Shown: positions 48,001 to 56,544, numbered from the stretch's first letter. The stretch: 64,000 nucleotides of DNA from Trichuris trichiura (GCA_037903355.1 JBAJFE010000019.1:434001-498000); one strand, 5' to 3'. Made by a program: numbers and translations. The notes: a model not told the origin generated them from the sequence alone.

Positions 48001-48514
48001 TCAGCAGTACCGAAATGGAAACGCTGCACGGTAGTCAAGGTAGTAATCCCCTAACTGGGCATTTATGTTGGTTTATTTAACACTTTTATTTGTTGCAGTG
48101 CTGCCATCGATTATCCTGGGATCGATTCTAGTCATTGTGTTGATACTACTAGGGCTTTACAGTGCTTTCTTTCGAGTCAAGTAAATTCTTCTATTTGTTA
48201 TAGCCGTACTGGAGTTGTTGCATTATGACGGTATGCATTTTTTCAGGGTCAGAGGCCAGTTTAAGCACAACAGAATGCACGACGAACTGCAAAATCCAGC
48301 ATTTTTGTACGGTGAGGATGAAGAGATGGAGACGTTCAATGATGAGGTGTAACCAACGGTGCGTTTACCGCTGTCTTAAATGTTTTAATTTCAGGCCACT
48401 AACTTCAGCAATCCAATGTACGACACTGTCTACAAGGACACTGTCGCTAATGTGGAAGAACATAGCTTGCTGGCAGAAAGTGCGATCGAAGCGGGCCACG
48501 AAGGAGCGGAATGA
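15032..48514 (+). CDS. LRP1: Low-density lipoprotein receptor-related protein 1 orthologue (73 exons, 4,774 residues)
   Basis: LRP1 is a giant endocytic and signalling receptor at the plasma membrane that binds lipoproteins, protease-inhibitor complexes and many other ligands. I placed 73 exons, every junction GT-AG and every phase consistent; the coding sum is 14,325 nt, exactly 4,775 codons with the stop. Human LRP1 has about 4,544 residues. Domain order equals LRP1, not megalin: LA clusters of 3, 8, 10 and 11 repeats (LRP1 has 2, 8, 10, 11), eight YWTD propellers each followed by EGF, a basic cleavage site in the last propeller, an EGF stalk, one helix, and a cytosolic tail containing [12 protein letters not shown], which parallels the distal NPxY of LRP1. 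The start is the ATG opening a signal peptide. Most introns are 50-70 bp; introns at 15345, 25157 and 29813 are enlarged by transposons. Component blocks are listed separately. Confidence 0.95.
15500..16800. other. GC-richer, coding-like segment in LRP1 intron 2
   Basis: This interval has higher GC and longer runs without stops than its surroundings, in shifting frames on both strands, for example minus-strand pieces at 15528-15740, 15750-15962 and 16557-16745. No family is recognised. It may be a decayed transposon or pseudogene. Confidence 0.25.
18176..19239 (+). mobile_element. hAT element A with exact 8-bp target duplication
   Basis: Ends read CGTAGGTTCTCAAA (left) and CATAGGTTCTCAAA (right, inverted), typical of hAT termini. 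The 8-mer ATCTAATC occurs at 18168-18175 and 19240-19247, an exact target duplication of hAT length. It carries a decayed transposase fragment on the + strand. It lies in LRP1 intron 2 in the sense orientation. Confidence 0.85.
18420..18714 (+). pseudogene. hAT transposase C-terminal fragment (element A)
   Basis: The frame contains [20 protein letters not shown], then [19 protein letters not shown] and ends LHQAHPSSN before a stop. This is the hAT C-terminal dimerisation region in the form seen in domesticated ZBED5/SCAND3-like proteins. The preceding part ([16 protein letters not shown]) is in another frame, so a frameshift lies near 18535. No catalytic core remains. Confidence 0.7.
19319..20898 (-). 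mobile_element. hAT element B with 7/8 target duplication
   Basis: Termini read CAGTGATTCCCAACC (left) and CAGTCATTCCCAAC (right, inverted), followed by runs of GGGCCCCC. Flanks GTCTATTT (19311-19318) and ATCTATTT (20899-20906) match at seven of eight bases. A transposase fragment lies on the minus strand near the right end. The left terminus closely matches the element at 63048, so both belong to one family, different from element A 80 bp away. Confidence 0.85.
20419..20801 (-). pseudogene. hAT transposase C-terminal fragment (element B)
   Basis: It begins [14 protein letters not shown], continues with [27 protein letters not shown] and [18 protein letters not shown], then shifts frame in an A-run after LLVKK. 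The other frame continues [20 protein letters not shown] to a stop at 20419. This is the hAT dimerisation region; the rest of the transposase is absent, so the element is internally deleted and not autonomous. Confidence 0.8.
20907..21972. other. Remainder of LRP1 intron 2
   Basis: About 1.1 kb between hAT element B and the LRP1 exon at 21973. It holds a 143-residue minus-strand open frame at 21276-21707 without recognisable similarity. I see no repeat boundary or RNA gene. Confidence 0.4.
22307..22612 (+). other. LRP1: LRP1 block: first EGF pair
   Basis: Exons 22307-22417 and 22472-22612. The first encodes a short cysteine module (TCKYGQ to RCFCPAGKK). The second encodes a typical calcium-binding-type EGF starting [11 protein letters not shown] and containing [16 protein letters not shown]. 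This pair links LA cluster I to the first propeller, as in LRP1. Confidence 0.85.
22676..23700 (+). other. LRP1: LRP1 block: YWTD propeller 1
   Basis: Exons 22676-22821, 22886-23000, 23060-23222 and the first 400 nt of the exon at 23295. It opens [11 protein letters not shown], like the LRP1 repeat after the second EGF. Blades keep F/Y-x-T/D-D motifs such as [24 protein letters not shown] and [19 protein letters not shown]. It ends with the HRQRQP segment that precedes the next EGF in LRP1. The 22822-22885 intron is inferred from frame and an in-frame stop, so its donor is slightly less certain. Confidence 0.85.
23295..24979 (+). other. LRP1: LRP1 block: 1,685-nt exon with EGF, propeller 2, EGF and first LA of cluster II
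   Basis: One uninterrupted exon covers the end of propeller 1, an EGF module ([12 protein letters not shown]), the complete second propeller (including [49 protein letters not shown] and [10 protein letters not shown]), another EGF ([12 protein letters not shown]) and the first LA repeat of cluster II ([14 protein letters not shown]). It is by far the longest exon in the gene; the next longest is 490 nt. The donor at 24980 follows TGT T, giving a phase-1 junction like most others. Confidence 0.92.
25190..27861 (-). mobile_element. Tigger-type pogo transposon in LRP1 intron, antisense
   Basis: The 2,672-bp element has inverted ends CAGGCAGCTCTCGTATAAC (left) and CAGGTCAGTTCTCGTATAAC (right) and is flanked by TA (25188-25189, 27862-27863). 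It carries a nearly full-length transposase on the minus strand. The insertion enlarged the intron between LRP1 exons at 25037 and 28279, and runs opposite to LRP1 transcription. Confidence 0.9.
25592..27319 (-). pseudogene. Tigger transposase pseudogene
   Basis: N-terminus at 27319 starts [20 protein letters not shown] and contains a psq-type helix-turn-helix ([20 protein letters not shown], then [10 protein letters not shown]). Downstream in another frame are the CENP-B-type second helix-turn-helix ([14 protein letters not shown]) and the first catalytic aspartate ([14 protein letters not shown]). At 26649-26272 follow [15 protein letters not shown] and the second aspartate ([13 protein letters not shown]). 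The C-terminal part is at 26257-25910 and 25858-25592. At least three frame changes or stops separate the pieces, so no active protein is expected. Similarity is to TIGD/Tigger proteins. Confidence 0.85.
30448..30725. repeat. Palindromic repeat, family P copy 1
   Basis: It starts GGTTTGGGTCAGAATCCCG and includes CACTGTAAAGTGTGG and ATCTAGATAAGG, then an inverted counterpart toward the right. An outer inverted pair (CTCGGGATTCTTGTCTTTC near 30399 and its partner near 30699) surrounds it. Non-coding MITE-like sequence in the LRP1 intron 29813-31826. Confidence 0.55.
30887..31139. repeat. Palindromic repeat, family P copy 2
   Basis: Left end GGTTGGGACCAAAATCCCG and the inverted right end CCTGAAAGGTCTGAATCCCG bracket arms that run almost to the centre. 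Related to copy 1 and to the copy at 53148. No coding content. Confidence 0.6.
32621..33830 (+). other. LRP1: LRP1 block: EGF and propeller 4
   Basis: The EGF ([12 protein letters not shown]) is in exon 32520-32745. The propeller uses 32829-33056, 33111-33303, 33354-33472 and 33537-33830. Blades include [49 protein letters not shown] and [18 protein letters not shown]. The 54-nt interval 33057-33110 is treated as an intron because splicing restores [16 protein letters not shown], which lines up with LRP1 without a gap. Confidence 0.9.
33896..35929 (+). other. LRP1: LRP1 block: EGF and propeller 5
   Basis: The EGF is exon 33896-34021 ([12 protein letters not shown]). The propeller uses 34090-34347, 34408-34555, 35462-35728 and 35790-35929. 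Motifs include [50 protein letters not shown] and RLYWSDR. Some blades have lost the exact YWTD tetrad, so this is the most divergent propeller. The donor at 34022 (GTCCGT) is weak. The 906-bp intron 34556-35461 shows nothing recognisable. Confidence 0.88.
35989..37178 (+). other. LRP1: LRP1 block: EGF and propeller 6
   Basis: The EGF is exon 35989-36114 ([12 protein letters not shown]). The propeller uses 36168-36416, 36468-36660, 36728-36932 and 36986-37178. Matches to LRP1 are close: [84 protein letters not shown] and [17 protein letters not shown], ending [10 protein letters not shown]. Confidence 0.93.
37233..39640 (+). other. LRP1: LRP1 block: EGF and LA cluster III (ten repeats)
   Basis: The EGF is exon 37233-37364. 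LA repeats are in 37415-37663 (two), 37780-37890, 37946-38086, 38144-38272, 38762-38884, 38945-39067, 39134-39256, 39324-39449 and the first half of 39500-39748. Ten repeats equals LRP1. The repeat in 37946-38086 has an expanded first loop ([20 protein letters not shown]) exactly where LRP1 also has an expanded LA repeat. The 489-bp intron 38273-38761 shows nothing recognisable. Confidence 0.93.
39641..41373 (+). other. LRP1: LRP1 block: EGF pair and propeller 7
   Basis: EGFs start [15 protein letters not shown] (exon 39500-39748) and [14 protein letters not shown] (39844-39975), both with the calcium-binding D/V-D-E-C start. The propeller uses 40032-40234, 40299-40489, 40896-41065 and 41146-41373, with [59 protein letters not shown] and [25 protein letters not shown] and [14 protein letters not shown] are near identical to LRP1. 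Confidence 0.93.
41432..44258 (+). other. LRP1: LRP1 block: EGF and LA cluster IV (eleven repeats)
   Basis: The EGF is exon 41432-41573 ([13 protein letters not shown]). LA repeats are in 41642-41895 (two), 41952-42071, 42130-42252, 42315-42492 plus 42571-42767 (three between them), 42827-42946, 43801-43923, 43978-44097 and 44151-44258. Eleven repeats equals LRP1 cluster IV. The donor at 42768 (GTGCGA) is weak. The 854-bp intron 42947-43800 shows no element. The last repeat is short but keeps [16 protein letters not shown]. Confidence 0.92.
44316..45527 (+). other. LRP1: LRP1 block: single EGF, propeller 8 and furin-type site
   Basis: The EGF is exon 44316-44450 ([11 protein letters not shown]), matching the second of two EGFs in LRP1; the first is absent. 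The propeller uses 44505-44994, 45051-45274 and 45342-45527, with [33 protein letters not shown] and [13 protein letters not shown]. Between blades it carries RSKR at 44738-44749, at the position where human LRP1 is cut by furin (RHRR). Confidence 0.92.
44738..44749 (+). other. LRP1: Predicted furin cleavage site RSKR in LRP1
   Basis: The codons CGT TCG AAG CGT encode Arg-Ser-Lys-Arg in a Ser/Thr/Lys-rich insert of propeller 8, fitting R-x-K/R-R. LRP1 is known to be cut here into an extracellular alpha chain and a membrane-bound beta chain that stay associated. Confidence 0.75.
45577..48039 (+). other. LRP1: LRP1 block: membrane-proximal EGF stalk (about twelve modules)
   Basis: Exons 45577-45735, 45788-45959, 46049-46410, 46472-46594, 46660-46804, 46872-47210 and 47957-48039. 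I count about twelve EGF-like modules, for example [54 protein letters not shown] and [11 protein letters not shown]. Human LRP1 has six to seven here. One module is shortened ([20 protein letters not shown]). The 746-bp intron 47211-47956 shows nothing recognisable. Confidence 0.9.
48099..48514 (+). other. LRP1: LRP1 block: transmembrane helix and cytosolic tail
   Basis: Exons 48099-48180, 48247-48346 and 48395-48514. The helix reads [21 protein letters not shown], then Arg-Val-Lys. The tail is about 74 residues against 100 in human LRP1. It has LQNPAF where LRP1 has its first NPxY, an acidic cluster, then [12 protein letters not shown], where NPMY and YDTV (YxxPhi) overlap as NPVYATL does in LRP1. 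A dileucine (EEHSLLAE) follows, also as in LRP1. The tail ends at the TGA at 48512. Confidence 0.93.
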
Positions 48515-48896
48515 AGATTAATGATTCTCAAGCTGTTTCGGCATGTCTACTTAGGCAGCGTGAGCTCTTACAGTTGTCTAAGGCTTACTGGCCGCGTACT
48601 CGCACTTCGTGACCGCACAAAGCGGGCTCACCTCCTTGGTTATCTATTTTCCATACAGTGTCGACCGTTTTGCATTGTCGTTAACGTTCGCCATTCTACT
48701 CAAGCTGCGCAATGCAACGGCGCGACCTCGTTTTCCTGGTTTCAAACCTTTTTTTACCTGTTATCATTTAAAATTCATGGTAAACAAAATTTTTAACATA
48801 AACCTCTCCTTACAAGGCAGATGTTTTACGAACAAACAACAACAGAACAACGTTCTCAAGATAAAGCTATCTTTTTCCGCTCCAAGCACTGAATAT

Positions 48897-48902
48897 TTTA
48901 TT
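48897..48902 (-). terminator. NDUFA8: Candidate NDUFA8 polyadenylation signal AATAAA
   Basis: AATAAA on the minus strand about 76 nt past the NDUFA8 stop. LRP1 and NDUFA8 converge here with about 460 bp between their stop codons, so the two 3' UTRs may overlap. Confidence 0.4.
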
Positions 48903-48977
48903 TGGAGCGATATTACACAACTTTGTAAATATCAGTGCTAAAGCAAACGATCTCCGGCAACTACAGGCTTTTAAGTT

Positions 48978-49975
48978 CTACGCAAAAGGATTAAGTTGCG
49001 GATCGTAGTACTTTTTAAAATCTTGGCGATAAGGATAATCTGCCGGAAGCTGGTCAATAACTTTTGCCGCCTCTGCCTGGTAGTCGGGATAATCGTTGTT
49101 TGGAGGCTTTGGGCGATCGGTAATATGTACACGCGGTTTGCTAAAGTAACCCAGCGGAGGACGTTCCATACCGTAATGGTCAAACATGCATCGATCGAAT
49201 ATCCGTTGGGTTTTACGACACCTAAATGTGCAGATACCGACTCGTAACTAAACTCTTAAAACGATAGCTGTCACGATGGGCACGGAACTTTTGCTTACTA
49301 AACGTAAATGTATTTTCTTGAAGCCTATTTGTTAAAGGTCAAAAATTGGGCCACACGGAATCTCACCTAAGCACAACAATTGCAAGCATTTTCAACGATT
49401 TATAGCGAATACAGTAGAAACATCTAAATTAAGCAGTTACTACGCTGAGTCTGTCGGCGACTGGTAACGCCAGTTTTCTTGTACTTACTATCTGCTGGAA
49501 GCTTTCACCAGCAGTCCCTTAGGAATATAATTCTTTATCTCTAGACCTAATGCTATTCGGCCATCAAATTGAACTGAAGTGTTAACATCAATACAATCAA
49601 CGTACGGTGCCAAGAAGAGTTCTCCCGATGCAGTGTCAACGCAGTTCATGTATCGGTTGAATTCTTCGATGCAAGCTTTCTTGACCATTCTCAGAAACTC
49701 CACGCCGCAGGCAGTAACATCGCGGCCTTCCTTGAGGCATTTGCGCGGATCCTCGAATTCACTTCGGCATAACATGAACTCCTGCAAAACATTTTGTACA
49801 ATTGCGAAAAAAACGAACGGAAGCAGCTCGACGAATCTATCACCTTGGAAACATTGTCGCAGTATTTTCCCATATGATAGGCAGCAGCGCGAAGTGCGGG
49901 ACTGGACACGTCGAGCTCCTGTTTCACGGTCAACTCCTCCTTGGATGGAAGTTGCACGTCATTTTGCAAAACCAT
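48978..49975 (-). CDS. NDUFA8: NADH:ubiquinone oxidoreductase subunit A8 (complex I accessory subunit)
   Basis: NDUFA8 is a twin CHCH-domain accessory subunit of mitochondrial complex I, facing the intermembrane space and imported through the MIA40 disulfide relay. Three exons: 49844-49975, 49606-49781 and 48978-49221 (stop included). The introns of 62 bp and 384 bp are GT-AG. The product has 183 residues (human 172). Splicing yields four CX9C half-motifs, starting at Cys-Asp-Asn, Cys-Leu-Lys, Cys-Ile-Glu and Cys-Arg-Lys, each with exactly nine residues between cysteines. EFMLCRSEFEDPRKCLKEG and the C-terminal ITDRPKPP match the family well. The start is the ATG opening MVLQNDVQLPSKEELTV. No mitochondrial presequence is expected for this class. 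Confidence 0.95.
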
Positions 49976-52900
49976 TGCTAATTCGTTGTGCAGCCTCCAA
50001 AGAATTATAACGACACGAAATACAGTACGCTATTAAATGCAGGTATCTGCTTTTATAGTTTTCTCGGTCGTACAAGCTCTTCTCAACGCTGACGTTAAGC
50101 TGTTGCTTCGTAACAGGTGTTGCTTTCTACACTTCCACTTTTTGTCTATCGTTGAGAGAAGTCAAAGTCTCTTTCTTCAAAGGCTTACCTTTCTTGGGTT
50201 GTTAAAAGCTCTCTAAACTGCAAAGAGGGCCAAGAAAATTAGCGTCGCCATTGGCCGACATCTATACCACCCACACTGTAAAACTTAATTCTTTACCCTT
50301 TCGAAAATACAAACTGGCACTACAGTAATTCGCTATTTAAAAATTTAAACCAAATCACGTGCAAGACGTTTTCAGAGAAAAAGCCAACGTTTGAATGTAT
50401 CTTATTTTTGCTTGTTCAGAATTTTAAAGTAGGAGATTAGACTTCACACAGGGGAGAGCAATTAATGCAACTTTAGCATACGCTTTACTCGGCTCACTGC
50501 TGATTTATTAGTATTGTTGTATCTTTAAATAACAAAATAATTTAGACACATCCTCGGCAATGCACTGCTGCAGGCGATACTAATTTCTAAAAAACGCAAA
50601 CGCAACTTGTACCTGCATACACTTTAATGCGTAACCTGCGTATATTTAACACCTTGTTGCTAACGACGTGGCCGTTTTGCTAGGCTGTAAGCATGTTAGG
50701 TGGTTTGGACTGGAAGAGTTTGTTGCTATCGGTACGTGTTCGCTTTGTTGCACCAAGCGGCCTTTAAAAAGGCAAGAACAAGTGACGAGCGCGGGTGGTC
50801 GTGGAAAGAACTTCATGTTACTCATACGAGCAATGATATTTAGTCTTTTCATATGCATTTGAAGATATGGTAAGCATGCCTCATTTAATTTAAACCTACG
50901 TTGCTTTTAGGACGCGTTTAACCTGCCTGTCAGTGTTGTGATGAATACGAAAATGGACGATAATTCTGAAGATATTACCATTCCCCGATCAGCTGGTCTA
51001 TATCTAAACCATTACCGGTTAGAAAAAAAATATGAAGGTCAAATGATATGCTCATTCTGAAAGAGCTGTGTTTGCGTTGTAATCTGATAGCGAAAATCGA
51101 GGATCGACCTGTATGACAATGATATAACAAACAATACCGAAAAAGCTGTACGGTATAATTCAAACGATATTCGTGAGGATGGTCGCAGCTGTTAGCGTTT
51201 ACAAGAACAATGCGACTATTTTCAACAATTTTCAGATAATGCTATGTCTATCTCCTCGAACTGTTTCGCATGTTAGGTCTCAATACTAAATTCGTCTATC
51301 GCATTTTTGACTACTTTGGCGGCTGCTGCATATCCATTACTGAATGTTTGAATCCATTAAAATGTACGTAAAAGTTCACGTTGTGTTCAAAATTAACGGC
51401 TGTTTTGCCAGTGCTTTCAAAAACCTTCATTTTGTACTGACTTAGAACGGTTCCATTCTCATCGCTTGCAGTTGAACATTTTAAAAATATCTGCTCAGGT
51501 TGTACTTTGATAAGGCAGAAATTATTGAGTAACCAACATAAAGATCACATTAATAGTTTCGAAGATCGGATACGTCAACTGCTTGAAGTGACGGTATTGA
51601 AAATGGAATTATTTATGGGACCGACAAGCACCACCACTTAGAGGTATACGGCACTGCATTCTTAAGAACCTTCTATCAGCATTACGATAAATTTTTCACA
51701 ATATACTCATTTTCAATTTTTTAAAATATTCCTTCGTGCAACGCTACGTTACATTTCTACTTCAGCATTCTTACGATTCCTCTTTCGTTGCCGCTCGTTC
51801 TCATTGTCCGAAGTTTTTTGAATCTGTTTCCGCTTTAATTTTCCTTACATGGTAGACCGTAGCAGTCAGTTGCGTGGACAGTTTCCTTGTTTTTTGCCAC
51901 CTGTTCCTGCATCCTTACCTTCAGTGGCTTCGTAGAAGCTTCCTTATGTTTTGGCGCACTATCGAGACCCGCATAGCAATAATTTTATTGTGAAGAATGG
52001 GACCATACAGCAATAAAGAAAAAACGCAAAACGAAAATAATATCTTGAACACCGCGTTCATACCCAACGCCTATGGATACCTATCCATGCCATGTCCCCT
52101 TCCAAGGCAGCTGGGCCACCGCTTAATTGGCTTACTGGAAAGCAGGACGCAAGAGTGGCGCTAATCGCGATCATGGCCGTTTTTGTGCAAGGCCGTCGTT
52201 ATCATGTCTTCGTGTCGCCGATGAGTATCTGTCTCCATGCTCTTCTGGCAAATCGCTTTTCTTCCTCTGTAAGAAATAACCATTCTGTTGTGTATCAAAA
52301 CATATTATGCTCGTTTCCCTTGTTAATCCCAATTAGGTCGTTACTCGTCGACCTAAAACAATATTTGTCACATACTCAGAATTTAACTAACAAGGTCAAC
52401 CGAGTCCTATAAAACAACGACGCGTAAACAACGTGGGACTTCTGGGAATTAGGTGCAAGCTACGCTCAACGACTGCCAGCGGACTTAACGCATTCCTCTA
52501 ACTTTGCCTTGTTTACATGTTCACTTACGTTGTCAGTGTAACACAGTGGTCGTAGCTTGTGTCCATCTTCAAGACTTCTCATTTTATCATTTAACAATTT
52601 TGTTTAGGCCGCTCTAAGTTACTTTTTTTCCAGATGCAGAAAAGCAGTACAAGAACAATTATAGTGAGGTAATCAGCCAGTTCCATGTGTTTCCTCGAAA
52701 AATCTTAACAAGACAAGAACTGCCTGAAAGAGCAATATGCATTCAAAAAACGTAGCGAAAGACAACTGGCAGTTATTCGTTAAAGTTCCTGTTGATCAAA
52801 CTACAGTCTAGGACAAAGTTTCTCAAGAGGCGCTGGACTTCAAAGGGGGAACTTGGCAGGAGGTCTCCCTCCGACAGCTCAAGGTGCACGGAATAAGTCT

Positions 52901-53147
52901 GCTGCGTCAAGTGGACATCTGACGTTGCCGGCGCCCAGACAGGCTTGAGAAACTCCCATAGCAACAGTAGACCATTCCCGCCGCAGGTCCCCCGTCGCTT
53001 TCATAATTTGCTTCCTTGAAGAACGCACCCATGCTCTGACCAGGCTCACATACATTGGCCAAGCGAAAATTTGTCGCAGGGCATATTTAGGCTTTTTTGC
53101 TGTAGCTTATCGTTGAGCATGTCTGGCACGACTTGAGTGGCGCTGAA
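49976..53147. other. Intergenic region upstream of NDUFA8 without identifiable gene
   Basis: About 3.2 kb. The first few hundred bases should contain the NDUFA8 promoter and 5' UTR. Short open frames at 50668-50862, 52092-52412 and 52773-52964 show no recognisable family. No transposon ends were recognised. Confidence 0.45.
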
Positions 53148-53408
53148 AATTCCGAATATGTCACAAACACACTGTAAAGTGTGGCTTTGTGGCAGTTCTG
53201 CGTTGGCATCTTCTAGATAAGGAATATACTTCAGTAGACGCGTTATTATACTGGTCTGGTCTTGTTTAGACCACTAACTTCGACGAACTTTTAATCGTTT
53301 TCATTCCACCCAAGTACATTCCTTATCTAGAAGATGCCAATGCACAACTACCACAAGACTAGACTTTAGAGCGCGTTTTCAACCTATTCGGGATTTTGAC
53401 CCCAACCT
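53148..53408. repeat. Palindromic repeat, family P copy 3
   Basis: Contains ACACTGTAAAGTGTGG on the left and CAACCTATTCGGGATTTTGA on the right, with inverted arms including TCTAGATAAGGAAT and its complement. Same family as the copies at 30448 and 30887 in LRP1, 22 kb away. Confidence 0.6.
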
Positions 53409-53505
53409 CGAATGACTCACCTGTTGCTGACATTTCTAATTCGAGTTCAGTAGTTTGTTGTACTTCTCCATAGACGTTCCAGGTGGGTTCACAGGCCTTT
53501 TCTAT

Positions 53506-53870
53506 CGAATTGAGAATGCGCAACTACAACTGCGGGAAGAATTTCTAGAGCTGTACGCCAACGAGGAGCCTAAGTCAAAATTCAAACTCGCATAGGGGAT
53601 CTTTTGCCAGCAACGCGACATCGCAAATTTACACCCAGGTTTGTGGCTTGTAGTAAGAAGCCTACTCATTTCATTTCCTTCTTTGTATACTGTTGAGCGT
53701 GGACTTAGCGTCGCTGAAAACGTGCTAACGAGAAAGAGAAACAAATTGCAAGCTGTAAATCAGGCCGACCTGAAACTCAGTCTAACTACTATAGAGACGA
53801 AGGTGGGAAAGCTGCTGTCTCTGCGCGATTTCCAAGTCGTGCAAGGAACTTTGCTCACCGTATTTTACAC
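53506..53870 (+). pseudogene. hAT transposase C-terminal fragment (element C)
   Basis: The plus strand encodes LQLREEFLELYANEEPKSKF, a stop at about 53594, then LHPGLWLVVRSLLISFPSLY, VERGLSVAENVLTRKRNKLQ and a decayed end. This corresponds to the hAT dimerisation region found in elements A, B and D. No terminal repeats were found around it. Confidence 0.7.
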
Positions 53871-56164
53871 CTTCCAGTATAGCAAATACATGCACCCCCT
53901 TTTGTCAAGTACCACCTTTTGTCGGCTAAGAATCTTGCGTGGGCCTTAAACGTGTCCTAGCAAACTGAACTGTCGGTTAGGGAAATGCCGTAGAAACTGC
54001 TAGTCCAAAAAAGGGAACCAATGGCAAGGAAGCCAGTAAGAAGCACTAGTCTAAGCCATTTAATTAAAAGTAGAAAAATTACTTTCTTTAACACTGATTG
54101 TTAGCTGAATGGTGACGTTGGAAAACAGCAAATTCCTTTTACAGTGAAAGGCCTACCTTTTTTCGCTGGTCTGATAAGAACTTTGTTAACACTATGCACT
54201 GGATAATAATGCTTTTATTCGTGGAAGGTAGAACGCTGCAACCTTTCTAGTCGTAAATTTCAGCTGACAGCGAGTCCTACGAACTTATGCTTGCTTGCTT
54301 CCCCAATATGCCTTCTTTGAAAACACTGCAAACTTATTAAATTATTTCTAAAACTTTCGTACATTAAATATGGCTTCTACGGACCGTTTTTATAGTTCAC
54401 TGGCCTTAGCGCTTTTGCTATTTTTACAGAGCAATGGGCTGACGTTTAGGTAGTTACCGTTATAAAAAAAGACAACATTTGGCAAAATAAAAAATTAGTG
54501 ACAGTAAGCTACTCACGTGAATGTCTTCAGACGAGCAGGCTACGGCGACTACCCAACAGCTCTTTATTAATTATTGGACTTCAGTCTCAGGCTAATACGA
54601 TTCTTTTTAAGTTCAATTTGGCAGGCAGGAACCTAACCAGCTTTACACAAAAGGTAAACGCTTCTTACGCAAAAGTTGTCATTGTTTACACCTGAACATC
54701 ACTGTTCTAAAGATATAGTAGATCAGCGCGTTGAGCGCAAAGATTTATGTTTTTTGCAGAATAAACAATGGCGATCCCAAAGTGAAAAAACTTAACCTCG
54801 TGCAAAACAGCGCGATCTTTGAAGTACGTACAGCCCTTAAAGCTCCATTTGTGAATTCGTGTGCAATTAAAAGCATCTGTTACCTTCATCTCGTCGTACG
54901 GAAATCGCGAAAATTCCGCGTAAAAAAATTTTAGAAGAACCAAATCGTGTGCACAACACATTGAACAAACCGTCCTTTTCTATATAGGATAAACAAACTG
55001 CATATCATATCAGCATTGTAGAAACCTCCGACCGAACATCTGCTACTTTACGTCTCATTCATCAGCGAATTCGTTTTCTTTAGTTGCAACCGTCTCAACT
55101 TAATCTACAAAATAGTCCAGCGCAAAATGTTGTGTACACTAGCTATGTGGTCTTGGTGACGTTAAAACGTTTTAGATTACCGAGTATTTCCGATAACGGA
55201 TAACCCACTGTACACTGTCAAACCAGAATCTCTAATGAATAAAACAAAATTTCCCCTATTAAATGCGTACGTATCTACGTTGATACGTTTCGTCATGCGC
55301 AGCATCTTTTGCGCATCGGAGTGCAGGTAAGCAGAACAGAAAGCATCTTAAACTGCGGATTATGACTACTGTTTTGTCTTTAATCGTTCCACCTTCGTGA
55401 TTGATGTATCTTCTTGTTGGTGTCCGCTATCCGTTCGTATGTTTATGTCCCACTTAAGGGCTGCAAAAAGAACGGATAAGTTAGGACAGTGGATGTGGAA
55501 AATCGCAATACGCGTAAGTCATTTCTTTCTGTTCTTAAAACAGTAAAAAATAATAGTAGTTTGAAGGCGTATTCGCATTGTCTCTGTCATTAGTATTTGC
55601 GTTGAATATTTTTGCAATGCTTTCTCTACTCGACGGGAATCTTCAGTAGGTGCTTTCTACATACGACGCTAAACTTTTAACCGTTCGCTAAGCATTTCGC
55701 CGTCCAGCAAACGCTATGCCGGCTGATTAACTGAAAATGTCGACGTCGTACAAATCCTCATTTCAATGATAGCGGAACAGTCTTCAGGCAGGCAAATGGT
55801 TCAGTTTGCGTTCTTGAATTACTAGCACAATTCATAGGCGCTAGTGTTAGTTTATCTTAAGAGCACGTAATACTGAGGTGTTATTCCAGTGGTTGGTGTC
55901 GAGTGGTTTGAAAAAAAAGCAATGATGTGAAGAAAGTACTTAGGGTAGTAGAACCTACTTGTCACTACAGCTTTTTAAAAAGTTACCTCTTTACTGACCC
56001 ATTTGCTACAAATCAATGCCTCCCAGTTGTGGAATAGATATCCTTTTTCTTGTTCGTTTCCGCAGCTGTTCACCAGAACCTATGCACACAACGAGAGACG
56101 TTCAATTTCCGTATGAACTTGTGCCCAACGGTCAGTTGAAGAAAGATGATTAGACGAATGGGTC
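53871..56164. other. Non-coding stretch without recognisable elements
   Basis: AT-rich sequence of about 2.3 kb with only short open frames on both strands. I see no similarity, no repeat boundary and no RNA gene. Confidence 0.45.
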
Positions 56165-56528
56165 TGCAACTGTGGCGCTACCTTCCATGTTTTGTTAGAA
56201 AAGAATTTATTCGATACTTCGAATGATACACGACAAAACGAACCACGCAGAAGAGCGAGCAAGAGACGCAACAGCACAACACAAGCGCAGTAGTCTGCTC
56301 TCTCGCCCCAAGCGAAAATACGTCCCCACGTTGCACTAGCCTGTTCCTTTTTATCTCGCTGGAAGATGGGAACACGATTCGTTCCAGAACGATGAGCTGT
56401 TATGTAGCGTACACTGCTAAAAGGGACCACTTGTTTTCCCGCACATCAAGCAGAAGAATGACAAAATTCACGGCCAACCGGTGACCTGTGTTGTGACCGT
56501 CGTGGTCACATGAACATCAGTTTATTAC
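56165..56528. repeat. Direct repeat, left copy (364 bp, LTR-like)
   Basis: Aligns over its whole length with 60310-60671 in the same orientation; shared landmarks include CTCGCTGGAAGATGGGAACA and AGCGTACACTGCT. On the minus strand it begins TGTAATAAA and ends TTGCA, resembling an LTR in TG...CA form with an internal AATAAA. It ends 17 nt before the MULE frame. No primer binding site was recognised next to it. Confidence 0.6.
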
Positions 56529-56544
56529 AGGGTCACCTGCCGAA

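Noticed and set aside
52092..52412. 106-residue plus-strand open frame
   Set aside because: No recognisable family, no splice signals and irregular composition.
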